Shown: positions 1 to 12,300 of the stretch, one piece after another
Numbering within the stretch: position 1 is the stretch's first letter
Layout: every line of letters starts with the position of its first letter
Assembly: GCA_029237695.1 (NCBI GenBank)
Contig: CM055272.1
Coordinates: forward strand, 32,560,791 to 32,624,790
DNA: 64,000 bases
Reading direction: 5' to 3'
DNA from: Conchocele bisecta
Lineage: Eukaryota; Mollusca; Bivalvia; Lucinida; Thyasiridae
Made by a program: the position numbers and the translations under genes
The notes under the pieces: model-generated
Seen by the model: the letters and a program-made list of their open reading frames with translations, nothing else
Databases searched by the model: none
What the model was told of the DNA's origin: nothing

Positions 1-1857
1 CGTACGTGTGTCCGGTTAAAGTTTTTGGTTAAGTTCTTTGGTTAAAGTTTTTGGTTAAGTTTTTTGGTTAAGTTTTTTCGTTAAAGTTTTTCATTTAAAG
101 TTTTACGTTTATACTATATCTCTGCAATCTGCTTTGCCCTTCCTTGAAACTTAACATGGGTGTTTATTCATCATCTATATTTTCATTTACCCCCCTCCCG
201 TGGGCCTGTGCCCAATGTCTAAGGTCAATTACTTTGAAGTTTTTGGTTATAAGTTTTTTGGTTAAAGTTTTTTGGTTAAGTTTTTTGGTTATGTTTTTTG
301 GTTAAAGTTTTGGTTTAAGTTCTTTGGTTTAAAGTTTATGGTTAAGTACGTACGTACTGTGTCCAGTTAAGTTTTTGGTTAAGTTGTTTGGTTAAGTTTT
401 TTGGTTAACAGTTTTTGGTAAGTTCTATGGTTAAAGTTTTGGTTAAGTACGTCGTAGTGTGTCCGGTTTAAAGTTTTTTGTTAAGTTCTTTGGTTAATGT
501 TTTTGGTTAAGTTTTTTGGTTAGTTTTTTGGTTTAAACGTTTTGCGTTAAAGTTTTTCGTTATACTATATCTCTGAAACTGCTTTTGCCATTACTTGAAA
601 AACTTCCTATGGGTGTTTATCATCATCTATATTTTCATTCTTACCGCTCCCGTTCGCGGGCCCCTGTGCCCAATGTCAAGGTCAAATTACTTTAAGTTTT
701 TGGTTAAGTTTTTTTGGTTAAAAGTATTTGGTTAAGTTGTTTGGTTAAGTTTGGTTAAAGTTTTTTGTGTTAGTTCTTTGGTTTTAAAGTTTTTGGTTAG
801 GTACCGTACGTACTGTTGTTTGCTTTTTGTGTCTGGTTAAGTTTTGGTTAAGTTGTTTGGTTAAGTTTTTTGGTTAAAGTTTTTGGTTAAGTTCTTTGGT
901 TAAAGTTTTTGGTTAAGTACGTACGTACGTGTGTCCGGTTAAAGTTTTTGGTTAAGTTCTTTGGTTAAAGTTTTTGGTTAAGTTTTTTGGTTACCGTAAG
1001 TTTTTTGGTTAAAGTTTTTGGTTAAAGTTTTTCGTTATACTATATCTCTGAATTGGCTTTGCATTACCTTGGAACTTCCATGGTTTGTTTATCATCATCT
1101 ATATTTATTTACCACTACCGGGGGCATTGTGCCCAATGTCAAGGTCAAATTTCTTTGAAGTTTTTGGTTATGTTTTTTGGTTAGTTTTTGGTTAATTTTT
1201 AAGTACTAACTGCTGCGGTTAAACTTGGAAACTATACTGCAACTGCTTTGCCCATTCCTTGATCATGGGTGATCTCATATCATTCTACCCCACTCCGTGC
1301 GGCCCCTGTGCCCAATGTCAAGGTCAAATTACTTTGAAGTTTTTGGTTAAGTTTTTTGGTTAAAGTTTTTGGTTAAGTTTTTTGGTTAAGTTTTTTGGTT
1401 AAAGTTTTTCGTTATACTATATCTCTGCAACTGCTTTGCCCATTACCTTGAAACTTCACATGGGTGTTTATCATCATCTATATTTTCATTCTACCCCCCT
1501 CCCGTGCGGCCCCTGTGCCCAATGTCAAGGTCAAATTACTTTGAAATTTTTGGTTAAGTTTTTTGGTTAAAGTTTTTGGTTAAGTTTTTTGGTTAAGTTT
1601 TTTGATTAAAGTTTTTCGTTATACTATATCTCTGCAACTGCTTTGCCCATTACCTTGAAACTTCACATGGGTGTTTATCATCATCTATATTTTCATTCTA
1701 CCCCCCCTTCCGTGCGGCCCCTGTGCCCAATGTGAAGGTCAAATTACTTTGAAGTTTTTGGTTAAGTTTTTTGGTTAAAGTTTTTCGTTATAATCTTTTT
1801 TTTTAGTGTCCATGCCTCGCCACAAGGCGCGACATGCAGGCCGCGGCCATCTAGTAT
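1..1857. repeat. Degenerate tandem array, GGTTAAGTTTTT-type plus ~130 bp module
   Basis: Two modules alternate. One is a run of short units of the type GGTTAAAGTTTTT / GGTTAAGTTTTTT. The other is a ~130 bp module that starts near TATACTATATCTCTGCAACT and ends at CAATGTCAAGGTCAAATTAC. The module is seen about six times (near 105, 555, 1030, 1215, 1400 and 1625). Copies on the left are diverged and indel-rich, while those after 1340 are nearly identical. The right end carries a module reading GCGCGACATGCAGGCCGCGG that recurs near 42510 and 13450, so this is the end of a dispersed element rather than a simple satellite. No coding signal is seen. Confidence 0.85.
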
Positions 1858-1931
1858 TGAGAAAGAAGACCAAACATATAAATCAACAGCAGATGACAAT
1901 TTACGTTTCCTGCATTCTAAGCTAGGGTTAA
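1858..1931. repeat. Family B MITE, right-arm fragment
   Basis: It has the GAGAAAGAAG...CAGCAGATGACAATTT...TAGGGTTAA arm shared with the complete family B copies (for example 5098-5336). The left arm is missing. Confidence 0.6.
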
Positions 1932-2057
1932 CTGATATCCACTCGGCAAACAGCATCCGAAAATTATCCCAATGGAATCAAGGCGTTTGCTTACAAAATA
2001 TTCTGATCATGTACTCCATTGTCATATCCAAAATCTGGGAGTTTGATTGACTGATAG

Positions 2058-2140
2058 GGATGGCTTTATTCTCTGATGGTAGAACATCAGACTACAGTGC
2101 CTGAGGTCATGGATTCAATCGCCACTGGAGGCATGAATAA
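2058..2140 (+). repeat. tRNA-like SINE head
   Basis: A ~75 bp tRNA-like segment with an A-box-like TGGTAGAAC stretch and a B-box-like GGATTCAATCGCC stretch. It lacks a clean cloverleaf and resembles the tRNA-derived heads at 9822, 17466 and 17998, so it is read as a SINE fragment and not a tRNA gene. Confidence 0.45.
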
Positions 2141-2205
2141 ATACTTTCATAGTCATTTTTATTAGACGTAAAACATTTTTGGTGAATTATCAACATCATT
2201 TCAAC

Positions 2206-3022
2206 ATCATTAACCCTTACACCGCTACTCACAACAATTGTCGTCTGCCATTGCTTTTATATTTGCCTTACATGTATTTCTCAATAAAAACATGGTTTGA
2301 CAGCACTTCAGAATCATTTCCAATGGAAATGATTCTGAAGTGCTATCGAAGCATGCAGCCCTTCCAGCGGTCCTATAATTCCTATAATTCCTATAATTCC
2401 TATATTTTTCAGACTTTTTCAAAATGTCCTATAATATCCTATATTTTGGGCAAGATTCCTATAATTCCTATATATTTTTTGGGTAAGCAAAAGGCTGCTT
2501 TTTCTTTGGTGAAAATAGAACTTTTTTGTTAAATTTGTTGCACTAAATTCATCATGCAATTTAAAGGACATCCATAAGTATTTATTAATGTGATGTTGAC
2601 ATCATTTCAACAAAATTAATTTATGTAGTACCATGATGTGTGCAAATTCATTCTTAATTGTTTTTCAAAAATCCCTTTTTTAATGTAATAAGTTAAGGTA
2701 AATGACTTATTTGCACAAATAAATGATCTGTGGTGGAACGCGGCTGGCTAGAAGGGGTGTTGGGAGACCAGATATATGGTAGTGTCCTATATTTTTTTGA
2801 AAAAAATCCTCTTTTTTTTTCACTGTGCTGAAAGGGCTGAGCATGTTGTAAATTATTCTAAAGTGCTGTCAAAGCATGTTGTAAATTATTCTAAAGTGCT
2901 GTCAAAGCATGTTGTAAATTATTCTAAAGTGCTGTCAAAGCATGTTTTTGATGATAAAATGATAAAAATAGAAAATATACAGCAGACAAAAAAATATAAT
3001 AAGATAGCGGTCTAAGGGTTAA
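2206..3022. mobile_element. Expanded family B MITE (TTAACCCTTA ... TAAGGGTTAA)
   Basis: The outer ends read TTAACCCTTACACCGCTACT and GCGGTCTAAGGGTTAA, as in the 239 bp family B copies, but this copy is ~815 bp. The interior holds a run of CCTATAATT units (about 2371-2480) and a 33 bp direct repeat present three times (about 2842-2943) made from the MITE's own hairpin arm. The element therefore grew by internal tandem duplication. Open frames here are repeat artefacts. Confidence 0.7.
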
Positions 3023-3290
3023 TAAAAAGAAAATCACTGATTTTAGAAATAAATTTGAGTGAAAGATTGAGATAGGCCCATTTACATACACATCTAGGCA
3101 AATTTCTTGCTAATCAAGCTGATGGTTTTAATGAGGACAATCTCGCATAATGCCAAGAAAATGGTATGTCAAGTTCTATGAAAAACATTGCAAATTTTGA
3201 CTTCATTTACAGAAAATTCGTATTTATATCTGGCAAAATAAAATTTATGATTTCAGTTTCAGCTCTATTATTTCCACATGGCTGTTCTAG

Positions 3291-3384
3291 GCTGCCTACC
3301 TACAGAAACATGGGAAGAACGTTTGTGTGTTGGAACGGCGACATGTGATTGGTGGAGCTTCCGTTACAGAAGAAATAGTTCCAG
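3291..3384 (+). CDS. PYROXD2: PYROXD2 exon a (first in window)
   Basis: Acceptor TTCTAG|GCTGCC and donor CCAG|GTGAGA. Encodes [20 protein letters not shown] and then a GGASVTEE stretch. The ERR acid-basic pair follows the second beta strand of the Rossmann fold. The donor splits a glycine codon (phase 1). Confidence 0.93.
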
Positions 3385-6300
3385 GTGAGATGAGTACTTT
3401 CTGAGGTTATGCCATGTTACTGACAGAAATTAATTTCTAAATGCTCTTCATTTCTCTTTAGTAGCCGAATTCACCAACATTCTAGCAAAGTATACTTTGA
3501 GGGAGTAATCATTTATTTTTCCCGAAATGCATTATTTCATACAGAACTAATGACTGCATGCATATATTTGATTATTAAAAGTATGCAGAATTATTATACT
3601 GAATTTATTACATTATCACAGCCATTTTTGCTGTGATAATGTAATAAATTCAGTATAATAAAAAATTATAAATTTATTCTTAAATTTAAAATTTCTTCCT
3701 CAAAGTATGCTTTGCTAGAAAAGTATACTTTGCAATGTTGGTGAAATAGGCTACTGATATATATGTACAATGTAAATACGTGTATACACGTACATGCATA
3801 TGTGCATAATTGAGTGATCTGCCCCTGTTGTAGGTTACAAGTTCTCAAGGGCGTCCTATGTCCTGAGTTTACTGAGGCCACAGGTGTATAAGGATCTAGA
3901 ACTGAAGGTACGTGTCATGTTACATATCGAGTCCTGTTGGGAGCTGTCTTTTTTAAATCGCTTTTATTTTTGTCATTTGTGGCTGTGACTGGAAAGATGG
4001 GGCTTATGTGATATGTGGACCAATGTACCGCTTGATCAAACAACACACTCATGTAGCCAGATATTGATCTCTTGCTTGTCAGATCCTGATCAGACTGTGC
4101 AGATACACAGGCTGATCTGAATCTACACTGGTGGCAAAACCCATAAGCCCCATTTCTCCAGTCACAGCCACATTTATCTCAAAAGTGTAAATATTTTCAT
4201 GCTTTTGACTGGCATCGTCACGGTTCCATGAATCTTTGGTTATTTACATTTTTGAAATCAGTAAATGTCACTGCCTTGTAAATATACATGAGAGTACCAG
4301 AAAGTTTGGCAAGTAATTTTATAGCAGTCAGAAACACGTACAAATTAATATATAAGCAAATAATTTTCTGCAAACAGGTTGAATAATCATGTCTTATGTT
4401 GGTTATAATCTTTCCACAATAATACAATTAATATGTTCAACAGTTCTGCAAAAAATGGGAACCCACCTTTCCAAACAATTCTGCAAAAACCAGGAATCCA
4501 CTGATTCCTGGTTTTTGCAGAATTGTTGAACATATAATACGTTGGTTAGTTTGCACAATTCTTGTGTTCGCAAACCATGCTTTGATGTACATTTTTATTG
4601 TCAGAAATATGGATTGAAAGTGTACTTGCGGGACCCAAATGCATACACACCCCTACGGGAGCCTCAAAACATCAGGGGAAAAGAAGTGAGGTCATTACTA
4701 TTAGGGAGAGATGCCGCAGAAAACAGGAGACAGATTGGTCAGTTTTCTAAAAATGATGCAAAGGTTAGTTGAGACATCTTTGAATGCAATGCTGAATCTT
4801 TTACATGTGGGAAACAGTACCCATTTCTTAATCCTTACAATGCTGAATTAAAATTTGTTGTCTGCTGTTTATTTTTTATGCCCTACCACGAGTGTGGAGG
4901 GGGCATGTAGTGTTACTCTTGTCCGTCCTTCCCGTCCGTTACATGGTTATATTTTTGTTTGAGCTTGTATACAGACATCATGGAAGTTGAAATAATTCTA
5001 GCTTGCTGCCAAACCATGTTGTTATTGACACAAATGATATTCAATTCTGAATCAGCTCGGAACTGTATGCCAACTTTTAAGCTTGATACCATGTATATTA
5101 ACCCTTAGACCGCTACTCACAACAATTGTCATCTGCTGTTGCTTTTATATCTTGCCTTATTTCTCAATAAAAACATGGTTTGACAACACTTCAGAATCAT
5201 TTCCAATGGAAATGATTCTAAAGTGCTGTCAAAGCATGTTGTAAATGATTATAAAGTGCTGTCAAACCATGTTTTTGATGATAAAAATGGAAAACAGCAG
5301 ACGACAAAAAAAATAAGATAGCGGTCTAAGGGTTAATAATTATATCACAGACACAATCAGTTTTGTGATATCGACATATGGCAGCGACTGATGAAAAGAG
5401 GCGTATTGGAATTGTGCCCAGTCTCGTTCCTGATGGTAACACAACCCTCAAATCATAAAGACCTATGCTGTTTTGAGATGCATTATGGGTGTTTCATTGG
5501 CTGAATGGGGAACAGCGCAGGCGCTGATCAGACTGCGCACATGCGCAGGCTGAGCTGGGACTACACTCGTCACAAATGCCATAAGCTCCATTTCGCCAGT
5601 CACACCTTCATATCTGTTAACAGAGATACGGGGAATTTGAAGCCCTGTTGGATCGATTGGTTGCGGCCATAGACCCACTGTTGGACAGCCCACCCATATA
5701 TCTACCTCACGCTATCAACAAACGCAACCTGCGCCAACAATTCCAGCAGCTTCCAGCCTCATGGAGCCTTGCAAAATGCTGTAGGTTCCAATCGCAAAAT
5801 GCTGTAGGTTCCAATCGCAAAATGCTGTAGGTTCCAATCGTAAATTGCTGTAGGTTCCAATCGCAAAATGCTGTAGGTTTCAAATTGCAAAATTCTGTAG
5901 ATTTCCAACTGAAAAATGCAGTCCGTTCCAATTGCAAAATGTTGCAGGTTCCAGATGCAAAATGCTGTAGGTTTTGAAACTTAAAATGCTGTAGGTTCCA
6001 ATTGCAAAATGATGTCGGGTTCCAATTGCAAAATGCTGTAGGTTTCCCATCACAACATGCTGTATGCAATTGTTAATGCTGTAGCTTTCTAACCTCAAAA
6101 TGCTATATACAGTCGAGCACCAGTATCTCGAATATCAGTATCTCGACGATATCACTTATCTCGATGATTCACTAAAGTCCCAAATTATATCCTTATTTGT
6201 TTAATATAAATTTCCTCGGCTATCTCGACCATGCCCTATCTCGTATATGTTCTCTATCTCGACTGTTCATTCTGTCCCCTCTGTACAAAAATACGTTCTC

Positions 6301-9300
6301 TTCACTATCTCGATCACATAAACGCTTTGATACATCGCCTAAGCACCTGGCTGCCAAGATCGATTTGGTTCACACTAATTTACAAAACATATTATCAAAC
6401 ACAACAAAATAAATTCACACCTACTTGAGGTCTGTGTTTGCTTAATTGGACACCTCAATTTATTTGAGTGTTTGACACGATTCATTAAGCATATCACACT
6501 GTTCATTTAAGCAATTCACTGAGTCATGACGCCACATTGTAATGTTGATTTGCTTACTACCTTTAGTCATAAGTTAATTGGTGATTGTTTACTCGTGGTG
6601 TAATGGGTAACATGATTTCATACTTTTTCGCGAAAATATTCGAACATGTCACTTCATCGCTATCTCAAACCTAGTCCTATCTCGACTATATGAACGATCT
6701 CCCTTCAACTTCCAGATACTGGTGCTCGACTGTATTTGCAATTGCAAAATGATGTATGATAAAGTACTGCATGTTTCATGTACAGTAGAACCCCTCTAAA
6801 CCGGACACAGAGGAACGTTAGTTCAGCTTAATTTAGATATGTTACCTCCGATAATAATGTCTGTTCATGATCACTAAGCAGTCACGCATGTCTTGAAGTA
6901 TTCATCTGTCTGTTTTACAGTGGAACCTCTCTAAACCGGACACCATGGGAACCTCCCGGGGTGTTCGGTTTAGAGGGTTTCCACTGTATAATTTCAATCT
7001 CGAAATGTTTGTTTCCAGTTGACAAATGTTGTATTTTTCCAATCACAAATTTTGTATTTTTTCCAGTCACAAATGTTGCATGTTTTCAGTCACAAAATAT
7101 TTTATACGGATAAGCCCATAAAAATGTACACACCCTCCAATAAATGGCATACTGAACATCTTTCACAGCATATTAGAATTACATGGTACATCATGGTTAA
7201 TCATGGGCATGCGTCAAAGTGAGTATTATATTGATATGCTGACTAAGGCTGAGAAGTTGTGTTTCAGTTATGAAGTTAGGCAAGGACACGCCAGCCTTCT
7301 ATGAATTAATGACCGCCCCAACTACAAAGGTGAGTGAATGCGGGTGTCCAGGCCCGTAGCCAGACCTGTTTGAAGGGGGGGGGGTCGTTTCGAAGGCTCA
7401 AGGGGCCTGAGGTATCTAGGGGGTCTAAAAAAGTGGACCTCGAGGCTAAAAAAGTGGACCTCAAGGCTGGGCGGGGGGGGGGTCGTCCGACCGCTCCGAC
7501 CCCCCCTGGCTACGGGCCTGGTGTCGTTGACTCACAAAGGGGAAATCAGGGGCCCGTTTCACTAAACTTCGTACGACTAAAATGTTTGTAAGTGCAAATT
7601 TAGGATCGTCTGGAAATTTCAAGTGATGGATTTACATTTATTGAGCATAGGCTGCATATGCAGCCTATGCTCAATAAATGTAAATCCAATAATTATTGTT
7701 GTTAATGTGAAATTTACAGACTATCATAATTTTGCACTTACGAACATTTTAGTCGTACAAAGTTTAGTGAAATGACCCCCAGGACCAATGCTTATAAAAC
7801 GTTTGATTGGCCGAGGCTGAGGTGTGCTTAGTCTCAACAAATCAAACTACCCGAGTTTTGGTGCAAATTTGGAGAATGTGCTCAGAGTTATAAGCATGGA
7901 CCCTGGACTTTCTCGTACATCTACACCATTCCTTCATGATCAGCTAGCAGGCCACTTCTGACAATAATTCACCTTTTGAAACTTTTTACCACCAAAGTTG
8001 TTTTATTTTACCAGCTACACAGCAAGTGTTATATAACCACAACCTTTTTGCTGAACAGTTCACTGATCTTCAAACTGTTTAACACTAAGAAATGGACAAC
8101 ATGTTTCTTCTATCAAACCAGATTAGTCATATGTTATTTCCATCTTAGATTCTCAATACATTGTTTGAACCAATTTGTGGTTGTGACTGAGGAAATAGGG
8201 CTTATCGGGTTTGTGACCAGTGTAGATCCAGATCAGCCTGTGCATATGGACAGTCTGATCAGAAACCACACTCTTTGCCTTACTATCAGTGAAACACCGG
8301 CATGCTTCTAACAAGCAATATACTGATAGATCGTTATCAGGCTACAGGAGTGTCTTATTTGATCTGGATCTACCCTGGCCACAAATACCATAAGCCCACT
8401 GTCTCCAGTTCACAGCCACATTTAGTTACGTGTTATTTCCATGGTAGATTCTCAATAAATGGTTTGAATCGGAGCCCCTGAAGGCGACCCTCGCCACGGA
8501 CTCCGTGATAGGAGCAATGATCAGCCCAGACACACCCGGAAGTGGGTAAGAGACATTCCGACCTTTACATTGCTGATATAAAATTCTGTCATCTGTTGCT
8601 TGATTCCTAGTCTCGATATTTCCAAATCATGGTTTGGAAGTTCCGGACAATCTATCATTTTTTTTTGTCATCTGCTAAATTTTCCTTTCTCAAATTATAT
8701 TGAAAATGTCATGTTTGGCAGTGCCTAAGAATTGTCTTTAAGAAATAGGTAAGTACCCTTGGCCTTACAATGCTGGATTAAAATGTTGTCGTCTGCTGTT
8801 TTTTTCTTTTCTGTTATCAATATATCTCAACAAAATCATGTTTTGGCAGTGCACGAGACTCCTCTCCATTGGAAACAACGCTCCGGCACTGCCAAGACAT
8901 GTTTTTATTAAGAAATAATATGAATTAAAAAGTCAGCAGACGACAATATGTTTTCTCAGTCCTTTCATTGTTATTAACTCCTTCTCGCTGATCTATCAAC
9001 ATGAGCTTCATTTCTAGATACCATAAAGTAGTGCATTACAATGTAAATACAGTCAAACCTGTGAATAAAGGCCAGCCATGAGAAGTAAAAAAAATCTGAC
9101 CTTTGTTGACAGGTGGTCTTTATTCGCAGGGACATTTATATAGTAATTGTGCCATTGGGACAACAAAAGTGTGGCCTTAACAGCCAGGTGATTGCTATTC
9201 GCAGATGGTCTTTAGCACAGGTTCGAATGTAAAAGGCATGCTCAACTAAATTTGTCAAATTTTCTCATGGAAATAAATTTCAAAATGATTGTTAAATACA

Positions 9301-12300
9301 GATTTTACTCTATCTCGTTTTACTGTACGAAACCCTTACTGCGGTACAGGTACGTGCTGCTACACCACGTGATGGGGGAGTTGGAGGGGGTGAAGGGGGC
9401 ATGGGGATACGTGGAGGGCGGTATGGGGTCTGTGGCCCAGGCCATCGCCAACTGTGCACTGGACCACGGCGCCAGTGTCTTCACTGACAAGGTAGGCGTG
9501 GTTGTGACTGAAGAAATGGGGCTTACGGGTTTTGCGACCAGTGTAGATCCAGATCAGCCTGTGCATCCACACTGTCTGATCAGGATCTGCACTGTTCGCC
9601 ATTCCGTCAATGAAATGAACCACCCGCCATGCTTCTAACAAGCATAATAGATTGCTATCAGGCTACAGGAGTGTGCTGTTTTACCAGGAGCTACACTGGT
9701 CACGAATCCCATAAGCCCCCATTTCTCCAGTCACAGCCACATATATGCATGACAATCAGGGTGTCTACACATGCTATAAATGTGTCTTCACGTCAGGCTA
9801 ACAGATTTCCTCAATGGTGGGGGGATGGCTTGATAGTTTAGTGGTAGATCAGTGCACTTCAATACCGAAGGTCTTGGGTTCAGTCCCCACCCTAGGTGTG
9901 CACTTTTTGTCTCACCCACGTTTTGGACGCACATCCAAATGTTGAATATCTCCTGATCCGTTAGTTGGATCATTACCGAACTTCATCAATAGATTACTCA
10001 CATTTATGGCTATCCACCCTGTGTCATTTGGGTGACCTTGACCTGGGTGACCTTGACCTTTGTGTCAACACTTTTAGGCATACATCCAAATGTTGGATAT
10101 CTGTTAGTCATATCATTACCACACACAGTGAAAGTTATAGAGAATAGTAGGTTAGTGCCGTGAATGGGAAAAAATATCTGGCGAGGCTTAGGAAACTGGA
10201 TGGGCGAGGCTCTGCCGAGCCTATCCGGTTTTCGTGCCGAGCCAGATATTGTTTTGCCATGCACGGCACTAACCTACTATTCTATTTATCCCGTCAACAT
10301 TCTAAAACAGCATTTAAATCAACTTAATTTAGTTAATTTAGCCTTCAAAAGCGAGATAAGTTAGAACCGAATTACATCAAACACTCATTGGCGCACAGAA
10401 CATAGTTGGATACAGTATGGTTGTAAAATCTGTTTAATCAACCGTCATAACAGTAAATTGATCAATAATTGTTTTAGACTTTAGGAACTTTACACATCAA
10501 AATATTTCACGAACAATCTTAAAATGTTACAACGATTTTGTTTCTGTTCTTTTCACCGTTCGTGAATCATGGAAATGAAAAACAGATGGCAGCTTTACGA
10601 TTTAATCTTATTCAGAATGACGACCATCCATCCCGAATTAACCATTAAAACGAGTAGTTCAGGCAGGTTCAACAGATGAATGTTCTGTTGATACTGTATA
10701 TTTTGTCACCGACAATGTGAAATTACTGCTTCTTTTCAACGAAATACACTCTCAAAATTCACAAGACCCATCCATTTCCATTTGGGGCAGATTCTGCAAC
10801 GATTGCGATCTGTCCAGAATAAAAATCAATAACACAAACACCATTTTGTTTCGTTTATTTCCTTACCTGACTGAAATCACTGGGGGCAGCCATTTTTATT
10901 TTAAATGACGTAGTAGACTTATTGACGTAAATATAAGTATGACGTCAGTCATGTCTGAATGACGCACAGAATGGGTAGAGGGCAAACACAATTGGAAATT
11001 GAGGGTTGTAATGAAAATTGATTTGAGATTCAGAAAATGGCATGAACTTAATTTTATTTTCTGGCGATATGGTTTTTTATTTGCCAAATTTAACCCTCAC
11101 ACTGTAAACAATTCCATTTCTCTCAGACTATTCAGTTAACTCAAGAAGTAGCTGGAAAAAGTAGTCACCAACACGAATGTTCTGTATGAATTGTGATTAG
11201 GTCGTATTGACAGGATATCAAATATGTTTCACGGCACCTTGTTTCACGGCACATAGGCACTGCGTTGACGGGATAAAAAGGTATATTTCCTAGCAATAGC
11301 TACTATTGTACAGAAGCAGAGTCTCAGTTTCAAGTCTCAGTGGGATGGAAGGATGGAAATACCATATGAAGCGATTACTGATGAGTGTCTCATCCACGAA
11401 GGTCATGCTTAGAATGTGAGGAAGCTATTTATGAAGTTTGGTAATGATTACCAAACTTAGTCGGACCCTTACCAAACTTCATCAATAGCTTCCTCAGATT
11501 TTGACCTTGTTGACCCTGATAGAAAGTCTAGAGGACTCGACTTTGGTGCATCATATAGTCCAGTTTCATGTATTATCTTCTGCAACAGGATACAGATGAA
11601 CCTCTCAAAACCGGACACCCTGGGGGTCCCCAGGATGTCCGGTTTAGAGAGGTTCCACTTAAAATCAGTTGAATAGGTATTCCATTGCATTGTGTTCAAT
11701 GTCCGAGAATTCATCCAAATAAGACAGATATGATCTGGATGTCTGTGTTGGACAGGTTCTATGGCATTGTCTTAGCATTGCAATTGTTGATATTTTGTTA
11801 ATTTCAAAATTATATGAAGTGCATTTTTCCCAGAAATTGTGAAGGGGTCTGGGCCTATTGGTTTTGTGCAAAATAAATTGTGGAAAAGCGATTTTCTCAT
11901 TGAAAATCAAATAATTACATGGTACATGTAATACTAAAAAGTCACTAAATTACATTGGATTATAGAAATTATCAATTGGGATTGAATAAGGATGGTGAAT
12001 GTAATAATGACTTTTGTAACTTGTAAGCAAACATTTTTTTTTGCCTCAATTGTGAAAAAAACACCATATTTCCGATTGTGAAGCTACCGAAGTTCGACCC
12101 CTGTTATATAGGGGGAAAAGCCCTGAAATGTTGTCTTGTTTCCAGCCTGTTGCCAGTATTGTCACCAAGAACGGCCACACAGAGGGTGTAGTGCTGGAGG
12201 ATGGAACAGCCATTAAAGCCAAGGCTGTTCTATCTAACGCCACCCCAAAAATAACTTTTCTCGATCTGCTACCTCAGGTGTGTATAAGAGGATAGATATT

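Noticed and set aside
5707..6098. 120- and 72-codon - strand frames rich in Cys/Asn/Trp
   Set aside because: They are products of the 23 bp minisatellite at the exon d donor.
9822..9900. tRNA gene
   Set aside because: Arms do not pair into a cloverleaf, and similar sequences with SINE bodies recur in the window.
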